A stretch of 52,278 bases of DNA, taken from a bacterium (lineage in GTDB: Bacteria > SZUA-79 > Acidulodesulfobacterales > Acidulodesulfobacteraceae). Under the pieces are notes generated by a model. That model was not told the DNA's origin. It worked only from the letters and a program-made list of their open reading frames with translations, and ran no database searches. The stretch is from NCBI GenBank assembly GCA_021845685.1, contig JAJZVN010000012.1:1-52278 (forward strand), given 5' to 3'. How positions within the stretch are numbered: the first letter of the stretch is position 1; each line of letters opens with the position of its first letter. Below are positions 44,962 to 52,278 of this stretch, piece after piece. Both the position numbers and the translations under genes were made by a program.

Positions 44962-45594
44962 CTATTTTGCAATTATATTAAAACAATCGTTTTCTTTATC
45001 ATAATTATATACCTCTCCTGTTCCAATTATATAGTACCAGCCGTATATGTTTATTTCTTTATTTAAATACTTTTCCTTTATAAATGGATATGTAAATAAA
45101 TTTTTCATCTGATGAACAATATTGAATTGTTCGGTCATCATTTCCCTTTTAACATATTTTTCGGCGTCAATATCAATATTATTTAAAACATATTCTTTTA
45201 CATGACTTGCTAATTCCAACCATCTTCTAACATGAGGAACATTCTTAAGCTCTTCTTCTGACTTATATAGAGCAGCACAGCCGCCGCAATTAGAATGTCC
45301 GCAAACCACGATGTTTTTAACATCAAGCACTTCTATGGCAAATTCTATGGCAGATGTTGTAGAAACGTACTCTTGGGTTTCTCTGTATGGAGGCACCATG
45401 TTTGCAATATTTCTTACCATAAAAAGTTCGCCCGGAAGAGTTTTTGTTATAAGACTCGGCACAACCCTTGAGTCAGAACATCCTATGAACAATGTATGAG
45501 GATTTTGCCCAACTTCCAATTTGGCAAAAAGATTTTTATGTTTTTCATAATCCTCATTTTTGAATTTAAAAACACCGTCAAAAAGATCATTCAT
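44962..45594 (-). CDS. Beta-class carbonic anhydrase
   Basis: 210 residues. Zinc ligands are Cys39 (FIGCSDSRV, with Asp41 and Arg43 of the catalytic dyad), His100 and Cys103 (CGHSNCGGC). Interconverts CO2 and bicarbonate, supplying bicarbonate to carboxylases such as AccC. AGGAGG precedes the start. Monocistronic. Confidence 0.95.
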   Translation of the reverse strand: MNDLFDGVFKFKNEDYEKHKNLFAKLEVGQNPHTLFIGCSDSRVVPSLITKTLPGELFMVRNIANMVPPYRETQEYVSTTSAIEFAIEVLDVKNIVVCGHSNCGGCAALYKSEEELKNVPHVRRWLELASHVKEYVLNNIDIDAEKYVKREMMTEQFNIVHQMKNLFTYPFIKEKYLNKEINIYGWYYIIGTGEVYNYDKENDCFNIIAK

Positions 45595-45901
45595 AAAAAT
45601 CCTCCTGATTTATTTTAAAACTTAAAATTAAAGTTATTTTAATTATAATAAAACATCATTTTAAAATCAAGTAAAAAATTAAAAAATATAAAAATTATAT
45701 GATATTATTTTACATTGATTGTATTTTTAATCAAGCATTTTAAAGATATTTATAATTAAAGATATTGATAACTTAAACAATAGATTTATAAATTAAACTC
45801 TATTAAAAAAAAATTTAAAAAAATTCTAAATGGATAATAACATACCAAAAATAAAAAAATAAACTCGTGTTTTAATATTTTTTTTCAGATAAAAAGTATG
45901 C

Positions 45902-46055
45902 TACCCAAACCTCACCATAATTAATAGCAAGATATCGATATTACTATGCTTATTAGGCAACACAAATTTCTATGAGGACTACAAAATAAAAAATAAAATG
46001 CAATAAATAAGTAAGGTATAATTTTTAATAATAAAAATAGCGGGGGTTGGTTAAA
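45902..46055. repeat. MITE-like element, family 2, copy C
   Basis: About 154 bp, same orientation as copy A: CCTCACCATAATTAATAGC, then GATATCGATATTACTATG and GGACTACAAAATAAAAAATA, ending GGGGGTTGGTTAAAA. The ends are more decayed than in copies A and B. It lies just outside the att-like end of island 2. Confidence 0.7.
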
Positions 46056-46113
46056 ATTGAATAAATTTAATAAAATTTAGCAATGATTTTGCTGATTGTT
46101 CGTTTTGAATAGC

Positions 46114-46178
46114 TATTTACTGCGGTTTTTAATGGCGGCGGTGCAGAGACTTGAACCCCGGACACTACGGATATGAGC
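46114..46178 (-). repeat. Partial tRNA-Met copy: att-like end of island 2
   Basis: 46133-46178 matches the 3' part of the intact tRNA-Met (49684-49729) at 44 of 46 positions, including the CAT anticodon, then diverges. The outward flank 46114-46129 (TATTTACTGCGGTTTT) is identical to 49665-49680. This is the expected footprint of tRNA-targeted site-specific integration. Confidence 0.85.
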
Positions 46179-46265
46179 TATAATTTCCGGCGTGGTAACT
46201 TATCGTAATTATTAAATAATATTACCGGTTTTTAGAGGGTATAGTAATATTGTAGTAAATAAAAT

Positions 46266-46370
46266 CTATAGCACCCTGATACCCGTTTTTATTATTTCGG
46301 CCGCAAACGGATTGTCTTTGTTGAATTTATTATAAGCCTTTAAAAGTTTTTCGATAACAAGATGTCCTAT
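46266..46370 (-). pseudogene. Coding remnant resembling a HEPN/MNT-type protein
   Basis: A stretch of 34 codons without an initiator reads IGHLVIEKLLKAYNKFNKDN and ends IIKTGIRVL-stop. The first half resembles the GHLAIEKLLKA helix of HEPN domains; the end resembles the C-terminus of some MNT nucleotidyltransferases. Too short to classify firmly. The rest of 46179-46604 is decayed sequence with no intact gene. Confidence 0.3.
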
Positions 46371-46604
46371 GTATTAATAACGGCCACATATATTCGCCGG
46401 TGTTAAAAATATTCAGCATGGAACTGTAATTATCGTCCGATAAGTTTATCTAATAGTTTATTAATTATTTATTTGTCATGCGAATTATCGGTTTCTATAT
46501 TTATCGTAATTACAGCAAATGCAATTTAAGTTCCCCCGCCCCTCTTAATCACGGATATAAAATATTATATCATATTTATAATAGTCATTTTTATACGTTT
46601 GGCG

Positions 46605-47396
46605 TTATTCAGGCAAATAAATCTCACCTTCCATAAACGTTACGGCCTGTCCGGATATAAATATGCGGCCTTTTTCTTTTTCCACACGGCAGTATAATTC
46701 TCCTCCCCTCTTGGAAACCTGCCGAGCTTTCAAGTCGTTTTTGTTCAGCTTGCTTGCCCAGTAAGGAGCAAGTTCGCAATGGGCGGAACCGGTTACCGGA
46801 TCTTCGGGAATACCGAATTTTGGCGCAAAAAAACGGCTGACGAAATCAACGCTGTCGCCTGGGGCGGTAATACATACCCCGCGCAGGTCGAGCCTGTTAA
46901 GTAATACCTGGTCTGGAACAATGGAACGGATGGTCGCCTCGTCGCCGTAAACAGCTATGTAATCCTGCGCTTCGAGCACCTCGACGGGTGTTTTCCCAAG
47001 CCCTTCTATGAGATGCTCCGGAGCCGCGCACGGCTTCGGAGCAAGCAGAGGGAAATCCATCTCCAGCATATTTCCGTTTTTTTTAACGGCCAAATCCCCG
47101 CTTCTGGTCTTGAATATTACGTAATCCGCCGGATGACCGATATGTTCTAATATTACGTGTGCCGACGCAAGGGTCGCATGTCCGCACAGGTCCACCTCCC
47201 TTATGGGAGTAAACCATCTCAGCTCAAAGTCGTTTCCGGTAGAAACAAAGAATGCAGTCTCCGACAGGTTGTTTTCTTCGGCTATCGACTGAAGGATATT
47301 ATCGTCCGGCCAGCTTTCGAGCGGACAGACAGCAGCGGGATTTCCGCCGAAAACACGGTCAGTAAAAGCGTCTATCTGGAATTGTTTGAGTTTCAT
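46605..47396 (-). CDS. PhzF-family isomerase/epimerase
   Basis: 263 residues with the two-lobed PhzF (diaminopimelate-epimerase-like) fold: QIDAFTDRVFGGNPAAVCPL (7-26), catalytic Glu46 in NNLSETAFF, RWFTPIREVDLCGHATLASA, and FGIPEDPVTGSAHCELAPYW. Most non-phenazine homologues have unknown substrates. The gene is clearly more GC-rich than its surroundings and lies inside the tRNA-Met island, so it is likely acquired. No other phenazine genes are present. Confidence 0.92.
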   Translation of the reverse strand: MKLKQFQIDAFTDRVFGGNPAAVCPLESWPDDNILQSIAEENNLSETAFFVSTGNDFELRWFTPIREVDLCGHATLASAHVILEHIGHPADYVIFKTRSGDLAVKKNGNMLEMDFPLLAPKPCAAPEHLIEGLGKTPVEVLEAQDYIAVYGDEATIRSIVPDQVLLNRLDLRGVCITAPGDSVDFVSRFFAPKFGIPEDPVTGSAHCELAPYWASKLNKNDLKARQVSKRGGELYCRVEKEKGRIFISGQAVTFMEGEIYLPE

Positions 47397-47502
47397 TAGC
47401 TATTTATAAATATAAAAATATATTAAAAATATTTTTATCAATAACTACTATAAGAAAAATTCAGATTTATGCCTTTATAAAAATTAATAGCATTACTTAT
47501 AT

Positions 47503-47595
47503 TTATAAATAAACAAGCAAGTATTTCTTACGGAATTCGTCTCTCCATTCAGATTTTAATTCAATATTTCGAGATTCCGCAATATATTTTTTCAT
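47503..47595 (-). pseudogene. 5' fragment of an AlbA_2/Schlafen-like DNA-binding gene
   Basis: Thirty codons from an ATG read MKKYIAESRNIELKSEWRDE and run into a stop soon after FRKKYL. The ESRN-E-K-EWRDE pattern is the usual start of AlbA_2-domain (putative ATP-dependent helicase-like) regulators, which normally run to several hundred residues. Only the beginning survives. The rest of the 47397-47760 gap is AT-rich without a gene. Confidence 0.45.
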
Positions 47596-47760
47596 AAATT
47601 ATAGACATTATAAATTGTTTTAATTTTTCTGTCAAGGCCGGAAAAATTCGCTTTCTGACATTAAATAAATCGCATAAATAAATTGCACAATTGACTATTA
47701 TCAAAAATTATTGTATAAATAATAAATAAGAATATGTAAATTAACACGGGTAAATGCAAT

Positions 47761-47991
47761 ATGGATCTATCTGAAAAAATAATTGAAACGGTTAAATCGC
47801 TGCCGGAATCAAAACAGGCAGAGGTTCTTGATTTTATAGAATATATGCATTACAGAACTTCATCGGCTGAATGGGCTGATTTTTCCCTTTCATCGGCAAT
47901 GCGGGGAATGGAAAGCGAAAATTCGCCTTATTCGTTAAATGATATAAAGGAAAGCTTCCGTGATATCGGAAGGACAAATAGTCCTGTTTAA
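47761..47991 (+). CDS. DUF2281-type antitoxin
   Basis: 76 residues. The N-terminal half (IIETVKSLPESKQAEVLDFI, then EYMHYR) matches DUF2281, an antitoxin domain. The remainder (SAMRGMESENSPYSLNDIKE) is the flexible toxin-binding part. Its 3' end overlaps a PemK/MazF-like reading frame by 32 bases, the standard coupled arrangement. It appears intact although its toxin is frameshifted. Confidence 0.8.
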   Translation: MDLSEKIIETVKSLPESKQAEVLDFIEYMHYRTSSAEWADFSLSSAMRGMESENSPYSLNDIKESFRDIGRTNSPV

Positions 47992-48312
47992 ATTTCCCCA
48001 AATCGACCAGAAAGAAGAAAAACTTAGACCTGCCCTTATCCTGCGCAAAATGCAGGGTAATCTTGAAGATTATCTTATATATGCATGATATCATCGCAGT
48101 TGCACCAGCAAATCCCAGAATTAGACGAAATAATCAATGTTGATGACGCAGATTTCATAGAATCCGGCTTGAAACAACGAAGTATTATAAGAATTTGCAG
48201 GCTGGCAGCAGTAAACGATTTTATCTTTCTTGGCAAAATAGGGCAGGTAACTACCGAAAGGCTTAACAGAATAAAGCAAAAACTTGCCGCATGGATTAAC
48301 GGTCTCAATTAA
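47960..48312 (+). pseudogene. PemK/MazF-family toxin, frameshifted by a TA insertion
   Basis: From GTG at 47960 the frame reads GQIVLFKFPQIDQKEEKLRPALILRK (quoted in two parts: GQIVLFKFPQIDQ, EEKLRPALILRK) and then DYLIYA-stop at 48088. It resumes in another frame as CMISSQLHQQ and continues to the family C-terminus (DADFIESGLKQRSIIRICRL). The junction is CTTATATATGCATG; removing one TA restores DYLICMISSQ. The mRNA endonuclease is therefore presumably inactive unless the slip is corrected. Confidence 0.8.
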
Positions 48313-48322
48313 TCATATTTTT

Positions 48323-48616
48323 TTAACTTCTTTTAGTTTCAAGTTTTATAACAAGATTGGCATTTAGTGCTTCGGCAATGCTTTTTAGCGTTCCAACCGT
48401 CGCCTTATTAAAAGCGCCGCTTTCGAGTCTTGATAAAACTGGTTGCTTTGTGCCTATCTTCTTAGCGAGCTCTTCCTGAGTAAGTCCGGCTTTTTTTCTT
48501 GCTTTAATCATGCTTTCCATAAGCTCGAATTCGGTATCGAGTTCATGCCAAGCCTTTTCAAAGCCGGGGTTTTTCATCTGTTCGTCTATGTAGTTTTTTA
48601 AGGTTCTATTTTTCAT
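48323..48616 (-). CDS. higA: HigA-like antitoxin (XRE helix-turn-helix)
   Basis: About 97 residues from the ATG at 48616, which has GGAGG six bases upstream. A longer frame from 48646 is less likely. KKAGLTQEELAKKIGTKQPV is a lambda-repressor-type HTH, followed by LSRLESG and LKSIAEALNANLVI. It is coded after the toxin with an overlap of about 11 bases, the HigBA order. It should repress its own promoter and neutralise HigB. Confidence 0.88.
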   Translation of the reverse strand: MKNRTLKNYIDEQMKNPGFEKAWHELDTEFELMESMIKARKKAGLTQEELAKKIGTKQPVLSRLESGAFNKATVGTLKSIAEALNANLVIKLETKRS

Positions 48617-48968
48617 CTTTTCCTCCAGAGCGTTCAATAAAATCATTCATCCTTTTTACCGCGACATCTATTTCCTTTACCGGAGTTTTTCCGGTCTTCT
48701 TGATAAAGCCGTGAAGCAGTATGAATTTTTTATCCGTAAATGTGAAATACAGCACTCTTACTTCGCCGGTATGTTCGGAAATTCTTAATTCCCTTATTTT
48801 GCCTTTTATCTGTTTCGTATATGGTTCCTTTAAAAGCACACCGTATCGAGTTAAGAGACTTAATAGCCTAACGGTTTTAGCCCTTGCCTTTTCGGGCAGG
48901 GAATCCAAAAACTCGGCTACAGGTTCCCTGCCGTTTTTATCGCGATATAATTCGACTAACCATTCCAT
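48606..48968 (-). CDS. higB: HigB/RelE-family (Gp49-like) toxin
   Basis: 120 residues: EWLVELYRDKNGREPVAEFL at the start, then KARAKTVRLLSLL, IKGKIRELRISEHTGEVRVL and FILLHGFIKKTGKTP. These are the features of the RelE/HigB ribosome-dependent mRNA interferases with conserved Arg and Lys. Intact, and first in the toxin-antitoxin operon. Confidence 0.9.
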   Translation of the reverse strand: MEWLVELYRDKNGREPVAEFLDSLPEKARAKTVRLLSLLTRYGVLLKEPYTKQIKGKIRELRISEHTGEVRVLYFTFTDKKFILLHGFIKKTGKTPVKEIDVAVKRMNDFIERSGGKDEK

Positions 48969-49028
48969 AAAATATTATAACATAAAAGTTATAAAATTAA
49001 AATTTATTTATTTCATAAAAACATTGCT

Positions 49029-49593
49029 TTATCCCTTTGGGCGCGATGCTTTTATATCCCATACATCGTCCACCGCTTTTTTAAGCGTATAAATCGTAAA
49101 ATAGAATTGACCCCTTTCGTCATTTGTGTCGTTCGGTGGCCTAACAGTTCCCCTGTAATATATAGCGAAGTTCCGCCCATAACCATTTTACTTGCAAATA
49201 CGTGCCGCAAGTCGTGGATGCGCAAATCCTTAAGTCCGGCATTACGGCAGGCTGTATGAAACGAACGTTTAAAATCGGTTAATTTAGCCCCGTTTCTTTC
49301 AAAGACGTATAAAAAAACTATCCTGATTTTTTTCAATCCCCTCTAAAATAGATTTTAAAGCATTGGATATTGGAATATACCTATCATATTTGTCTTGGTT
49401 CCTTTTATTGCTATAACTCCGTTCTGTAAGTCCACATCGTCCCATTTTAAATTTAACGCCTCGCCTTTTCGACAGCCAGTATAAATTAAAAAGGTAATTA
49501 AATCTCTCGTTAGCTTATTCGTGGCACCAGCGATAAGCTTATTAATATCTTCATCGGATAAGGTCTTTAAGCGGGATAAAGTATTTAATTTTT
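49029..49593 (-). pseudogene. Decayed tyrosine recombinase (integrase), catalytic domain only
   Basis: Recognisable catalytic-domain pieces lie in three frames. LSDEDINKLIAGATNKLTRD and TGCRKGEALNLKWDDVDLQN include catalytic Arg 1. YDRYIPISNALKSILEGIEK is next. LKDLRIHDLRHVFASKMVMG and LGHRTTQMTK give the HxxR and His/Lys region. TIYTLKKAVDDVWDIK follows. Frame breaks lie near 49405, in a T-run near 49315 and near 49113, the last destroying the context of the nucleophilic Tyr. The N-terminal arm-binding domain is absent. It lies 70-90 bases from tRNA-Met, the normal place for such an integrase. Confidence 0.85.
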
Positions 49594-49664
49594 ATTAAAT
49601 TTTAGCAAAATATGTAAAAAAAATATGTCAAGAGATTTTTTATCATTTATAGGCAGGAACGGCT

Positions 49665-49760
49665 TATTTACTGCGGTTTTGAATGGTGGCGGTGCAGGGA
49701 CTTGAACCCCGGACACTACGGATATGAGCCGTATGCTCTAACCGACTGAGCTACACCGCC
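49665..49760 (-). tRNA. tRNA-Met (anticodon CAT) with att-like flank
   Basis: The tRNA itself is 49684-49760 (77 nt): acceptor GGCGGTG/CACCGCC, D-arm AGCTCAGTCGGTTAGAGC, anticodon stem TACGG/CCGTA around CTCATAT, T-loop GTTCAAG, CCA encoded. It resembles elongator tRNA-Met; a lysidine-modified tRNA-Ile2 cannot be ruled out by eye. 49665-49729 is repeated at 46114-46178, bounding island 2. Confidence 0.93.
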
Positions 49761-50017
49761 ATCTTAATTGAATATATTTATTTAATGCGGTAAAGAAATA
49801 TTTTTTTAAATTTTAAACTTAAGAATAATTTTAAAACAACCTTATCTTTATCTAATGTATTTATTTACTGAGAATTGCAGATTGTATCAGATTATAATTT
49901 AAATTGCAATAAAATTTTGTTGCCTTAATTGCGATAGGGAGTAATTGCTTCCGTAACTCCTCGCCCCCATAAAGGCGGAGAGGAGTTGGTTAGGATTTCT
50001 ATTATAGGATTAAAATG

Positions 50018-51709
50018 TTATGACGACAATTTATATAAAGCAATATAACTTTTAGGTTTTGAAAACATAGAACCGGAATTTTCAACTATTGCATTTGCTA
50101 AGTAGGTTTTTTTATTAAATTTAAATATAGAAAACCCAGCGCTATATCCAACTACAGATCTTATCTTCCACATTGGATAAAAACTTACGTTATTCCAGAC
50201 TAGACTATAGATAGAGTTTTTAGTATAATAATTTAAATGCGGCAAATATGCTGCCTGCTGATAGTTTTTCGTAACAACTATCCCAACTTTTCCATTAATA
50301 TAAAACTTACTGACTTTAGCCGGAACATTGTAAATTAGACCGCCTGTGACGCTTGAACTGCGAACTCCGCTATTAGAAGGAACTTGAATTTGAAGGGGGG
50401 AACCGCCATAGGTTTTTGAACCTGTATATTTTGTTTCCCCTTTTTTATTTATAATCATTAAATTTCCTGAATTAGATAAAGCCATGAGGTATTTTTTCCC
50501 ATTCCCCATAAAATTGCCGTAAGCCGTGCCATAAAGAGTTATATCGGAAAAAAACGGCAGTTTTTTTATTTTTATTAAAGTATTATTATTTTTATTAAAT
50601 CTATAAACATAAGTAGCGCCGCCAAATTGACCGATAGGATAGGTATTTTGACCAATAACCGAATCATTAAAATACCTTCCTGAAGGAATAACCGATATGG
50701 GATTTTGTCCCACTATCACTTTTTTATGTTTATTAAGTCTCATCACCCTTAAAAATAAATTATAATTTGGCGTGATTTTGACAAGTTTTCCATTGTTATA
50801 GGCAAGTAAATATGATATTACCATCCCAAGCTTTGTCTTTGTAAGCACTATTGCCATTCTATTTTTTGATATTTTATAAGATCCAACATATATCGGATTT
50901 GATTGGGATGATAAATTATATTGGGCAAGTTTTTTTAAACCGCCGTTTATTAAAAGATTATATAATATAACACGATGTCTTGTAGCAACAACCAGTTGCG
51001 CACCTCTATTTAAAAATTTACCTGTACTAAACGATTGAATTATATAATGTTTTGTCGGAGTTCTTAAAAGCCCTTTGCTGTTTTGATTAAATCTTTTTAT
51101 ATACATATTGCTTGTATTGCTTTCAGTAGGCGGAGCAGAAGAAATAACAGGGGAGGGAGCTTGAAGTTCCTCCGGTTTTTGAACCTTTTCTTTAAATGTA
51201 AGCGATACAATTTTTGCTTTAATGGTTTTAGATAACCCGTCTACATCTTTTATTATGAATTTTGATCCGAGAACTTGAATAGACCGTCTATAAACTACCG
51301 CATTTTCAGAAGGGCTGAATACATTTGTTTCAATATCAAAAACATTTCTAATTTTAATTATTCTTCCAAAAATTAAATATTTTAAATTAAAATATTTTGA
51401 AATTTTTAAAAGATTATCTGTTGAAAAAGAGGTTATGTTATTTTTCTTAATAAAATTATTTATATCGGAGTTTCTTGATACAGAAATATTATTTGACGAT
51501 AAATTTGAACTTAATATAATAGGAATGCTATCTTTTATATAAGAATATTTTTTATAATGCGTAGCAATAATTTTATAGGGCAAAATACCTATTTTAACAA
51601 AGGCATCCGCACTTTTTATAATAAAAAATATTGATATTAAAATGGAAAATATAAGAGCAATTACAATTCTGATTGAACTAGTTGAATTTTTTTGAAAAAC
51701 AGTATTCAT
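50018..51709 (-). CDS. Secreted repeat (VCBS/FG-GAP-like) protein of unknown function
   Basis: 563 residues. The N-terminal signal or anchor lies at about 14-36. It is followed by a region (about 38-165: VKIGILPYKI, LKYLIFGRIIKIRNVFDIET) that resembles periplasmic TolB-N/FlgT-like domains. A Pro/Ser linker is at about 175-195. The C-terminal part (about 215-563) has repeated strands typical of FG-GAP/VCBS propellers, such as YGNFMGNGKKYLMALSNSGN and YLLAYNNGKLVKI. Probably periplasmic or outer-membrane-associated. Transcribed towards tRNA-Met. No function can be named. Confidence 0.65.
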   Translation of the reverse strand: MNTVFQKNSTSSIRIVIALIFSILISIFFIIKSADAFVKIGILPYKIIATHYKKYSYIKDSIPIILSSNLSSNNISVSRNSDINNFIKKNNITSFSTDNLLKISKYFNLKYLIFGRIIKIRNVFDIETNVFSPSENAVVYRRSIQVLGSKFIIKDVDGLSKTIKAKIVSLTFKEKVQKPEELQAPSPVISSAPPTESNTSNMYIKRFNQNSKGLLRTPTKHYIIQSFSTGKFLNRGAQLVVATRHRVILYNLLINGGLKKLAQYNLSSQSNPIYVGSYKISKNRMAIVLTKTKLGMVISYLLAYNNGKLVKITPNYNLFLRVMRLNKHKKVIVGQNPISVIPSGRYFNDSVIGQNTYPIGQFGGATYVYRFNKNNNTLIKIKKLPFFSDITLYGTAYGNFMGNGKKYLMALSNSGNLMIINKKGETKYTGSKTYGGSPLQIQVPSNSGVRSSSVTGGLIYNVPAKVSKFYINGKVGIVVTKNYQQAAYLPHLNYYTKNSIYSLVWNNVSFYPMWKIRSVVGYSAGFSIFKFNKKTYLANAIVENSGSMFSKPKSYIALYKLSS

Positions 51710-51849
51710 AATAAACCTCTTAAGTTATTATTACTAAATTTAGTTATTAATAATTTAATTATTAATATTATAATCTTAATACATTACATATTACCACTTT
51801 TTTTATTTTTGCACATTAAAAATAAATTGTCAATATAATTAGAGACCCG

Positions 51850-52059
51850 AAAACCTCATTAAAATAATTAAAGTTAAAAGTTAACTGAGCGCCTTATATT
51901 TAACAATATGCTATATTTAATGTCCTGCATAAAAAATAAGAAAAAGTTATATATATATTTATATAATATATATAAATTAAAATATGACTATCGTACAAAA
52001 AACCTCATTAAAATAATTAAAGTTGACTGAGCGCCTTATATTTAACAACATGCTATATT
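51850..52059 (+). repeat. Two direct repeats of ~65 bp between the repeat-protein gene and the rRNA operon
   Basis: 51850-51917 and 51997-52059 share AACCTCATTAAAATAATTAA and GACTGAGCGCCTTATATTTA/ACAA-ATGCTATATT, the first copy with a short insertion. A GTATACATTATTGTATAC inverted repeat follows the second copy. One arm of the family 3 repeat lies between them. No gene is seen in 51710-52190. Confidence 0.75.
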
Positions 52060-52130
52060 GTATACATTATTGTATACAATATTATAATTATATAAAATTA
52101 AATTCATCTATAATAAATAATAAAAATAAA

Positions 52131-52183
52131 AAAATAAAAATAAAAAAGCCTCTTGAAGTGCAATAAAGCATCTCAAGAGGCTT
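52131..52183 (-). terminator. Rho-independent terminator of the rRNA operon
   Basis: An 11-bp stem AAGCCTCTTGA (52147-52157) pairs with TCAAGAGGCTT (52173-52183). On the minus strand it is followed by a T-run (TTTTTTATTTTTATTTTT). It lies about 8 bases past the 5S 3' end. Confidence 0.88.
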
Positions 52184-52190
52184 ATAAAAA

Positions 52191-52278
52191 AATTCGGTAA
52201 CGACCTACTCTCTCATGCAGCTACCCGCATAATACCATCGGCGCAATAGAGCTTAACTTCCGTGTTCGGGATGGGAAC
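52191..52278 (-). rRNA. rrf: 5S ribosomal RNA, 3' portion (5' part beyond window end)
   Basis: The minus-strand sequence reads GTTCCCATCCCGAACACGGA, then AGTTAAGCTC, GCGCCGATGGTA and GCATGAGAGAGTAGG. These are the conserved loop and helix segments of bacterial 5S rRNA. About 30 bases of the 5' end lie outside the window. It is the last gene of a minus-strand rRNA operon. Confidence 0.95.

Noticed and set aside
46133-46178. A second complete tRNA-Met gene
   Set aside because: Only the 3' part is present; the D-arm and 5' acceptor strand are missing, so it cannot fold as a tRNA.
46605-47396. Part of a phenazine biosynthesis cluster
   Set aside because: Only a PhzF-fold protein is present; most such proteins have nothing to do with phenazines, and no phzA/B/D/E/G genes are nearby.

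Overview
The window is a very AT-rich bacterial chromosome segment that ends inside an rRNA operon (the 3' part of a minus-strand 5S rRNA gene). The gene set suggests an anaerobic or microaerophilic, motile, Gram-negative bacterium of deltaproteobacterial type. It includes ExbB/ExbD, a class III prepilin, CheV and a chemoreceptor, c-type cytochromes, DapL-type lysine synthesis, a siroheme decarboxylase (alternative heme or heme d1 route) and a [4Fe-4S]-type PurF. An acidophilic, sulfur-metabolising lineage of the Acidulodesulfobacterales type would fit, but that is inference from gene content and base composition only.

Layout. 0-2.8 kb: pseudopilin, a VapBC toxin-antitoxin pair between direct repeats, and a coiled-coil membrane protein. 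2.8-12.8 kb (all minus): NAD (nadB), pyrimidine (pyrE) and purine (purF, purL, purQ, and purB fused to purS) synthesis. 12.9-15.2 kb: exbBD and a fused AhbA-AhbB siroheme decarboxylase. 15.4-17.1 kb: two near-identical monoheme cytochromes, each with a MITE-like element just upstream. 17.4-22.5 kb (plus): a chemoreceptor split at an A9 run, a large L,D-transpeptidase-like envelope protein, and speD. 22.8-28.7 kb (minus): folK, dapL, a FAH-family hydrolase, bioD, cheV and a diguanylate cyclase.

29.0-32.86 kb is a small island between a partial tRNA-Gly copy and the intact tRNA-Gly gene. It carries a TetR-controlled operon (EthD-like protein, nitroreductase, TusA-like protein, TetR) and a divergent HD-GYP phosphodiesterase, all visibly richer in G+C than their neighbours. 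33-39.2 kb returns to core genes: a lipoate/octanoate transferase, gcvH, accC, accB, efp and an Xaa-Pro peptidase. 39.4-45.6 kb: TPR proteins, aroB, DUF779 protein, aldehyde dehydrogenase and beta-carbonic anhydrase, with short inverted-repeat elements in most of the gaps.

46.1-49.76 kb is a second tRNA-bounded island, between a partial tRNA-Met copy and the intact tRNA-Met. It holds phzF, a DUF2281/PemK module whose toxin is frameshifted, a HigBA module, two gene fragments and a decayed tyrosine recombinase next to the tRNA. The window closes with a secreted repeat protein, direct repeats, an rRNA terminator and the 5S rRNA.

Four things stand out. Housekeeping enzymes carry Asn/Ser-rich insertions encoded by in-frame microsatellites. 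Two gene fusions occur (PurB-PurS and AhbA-AhbB). Two tRNA-bounded islands share a motif next to their att-like copies. At least two families of non-coding inverted-repeat elements fill intergenic space. I did not see an unmistakably new defence or metabolic system; the best leads are listed as findings.
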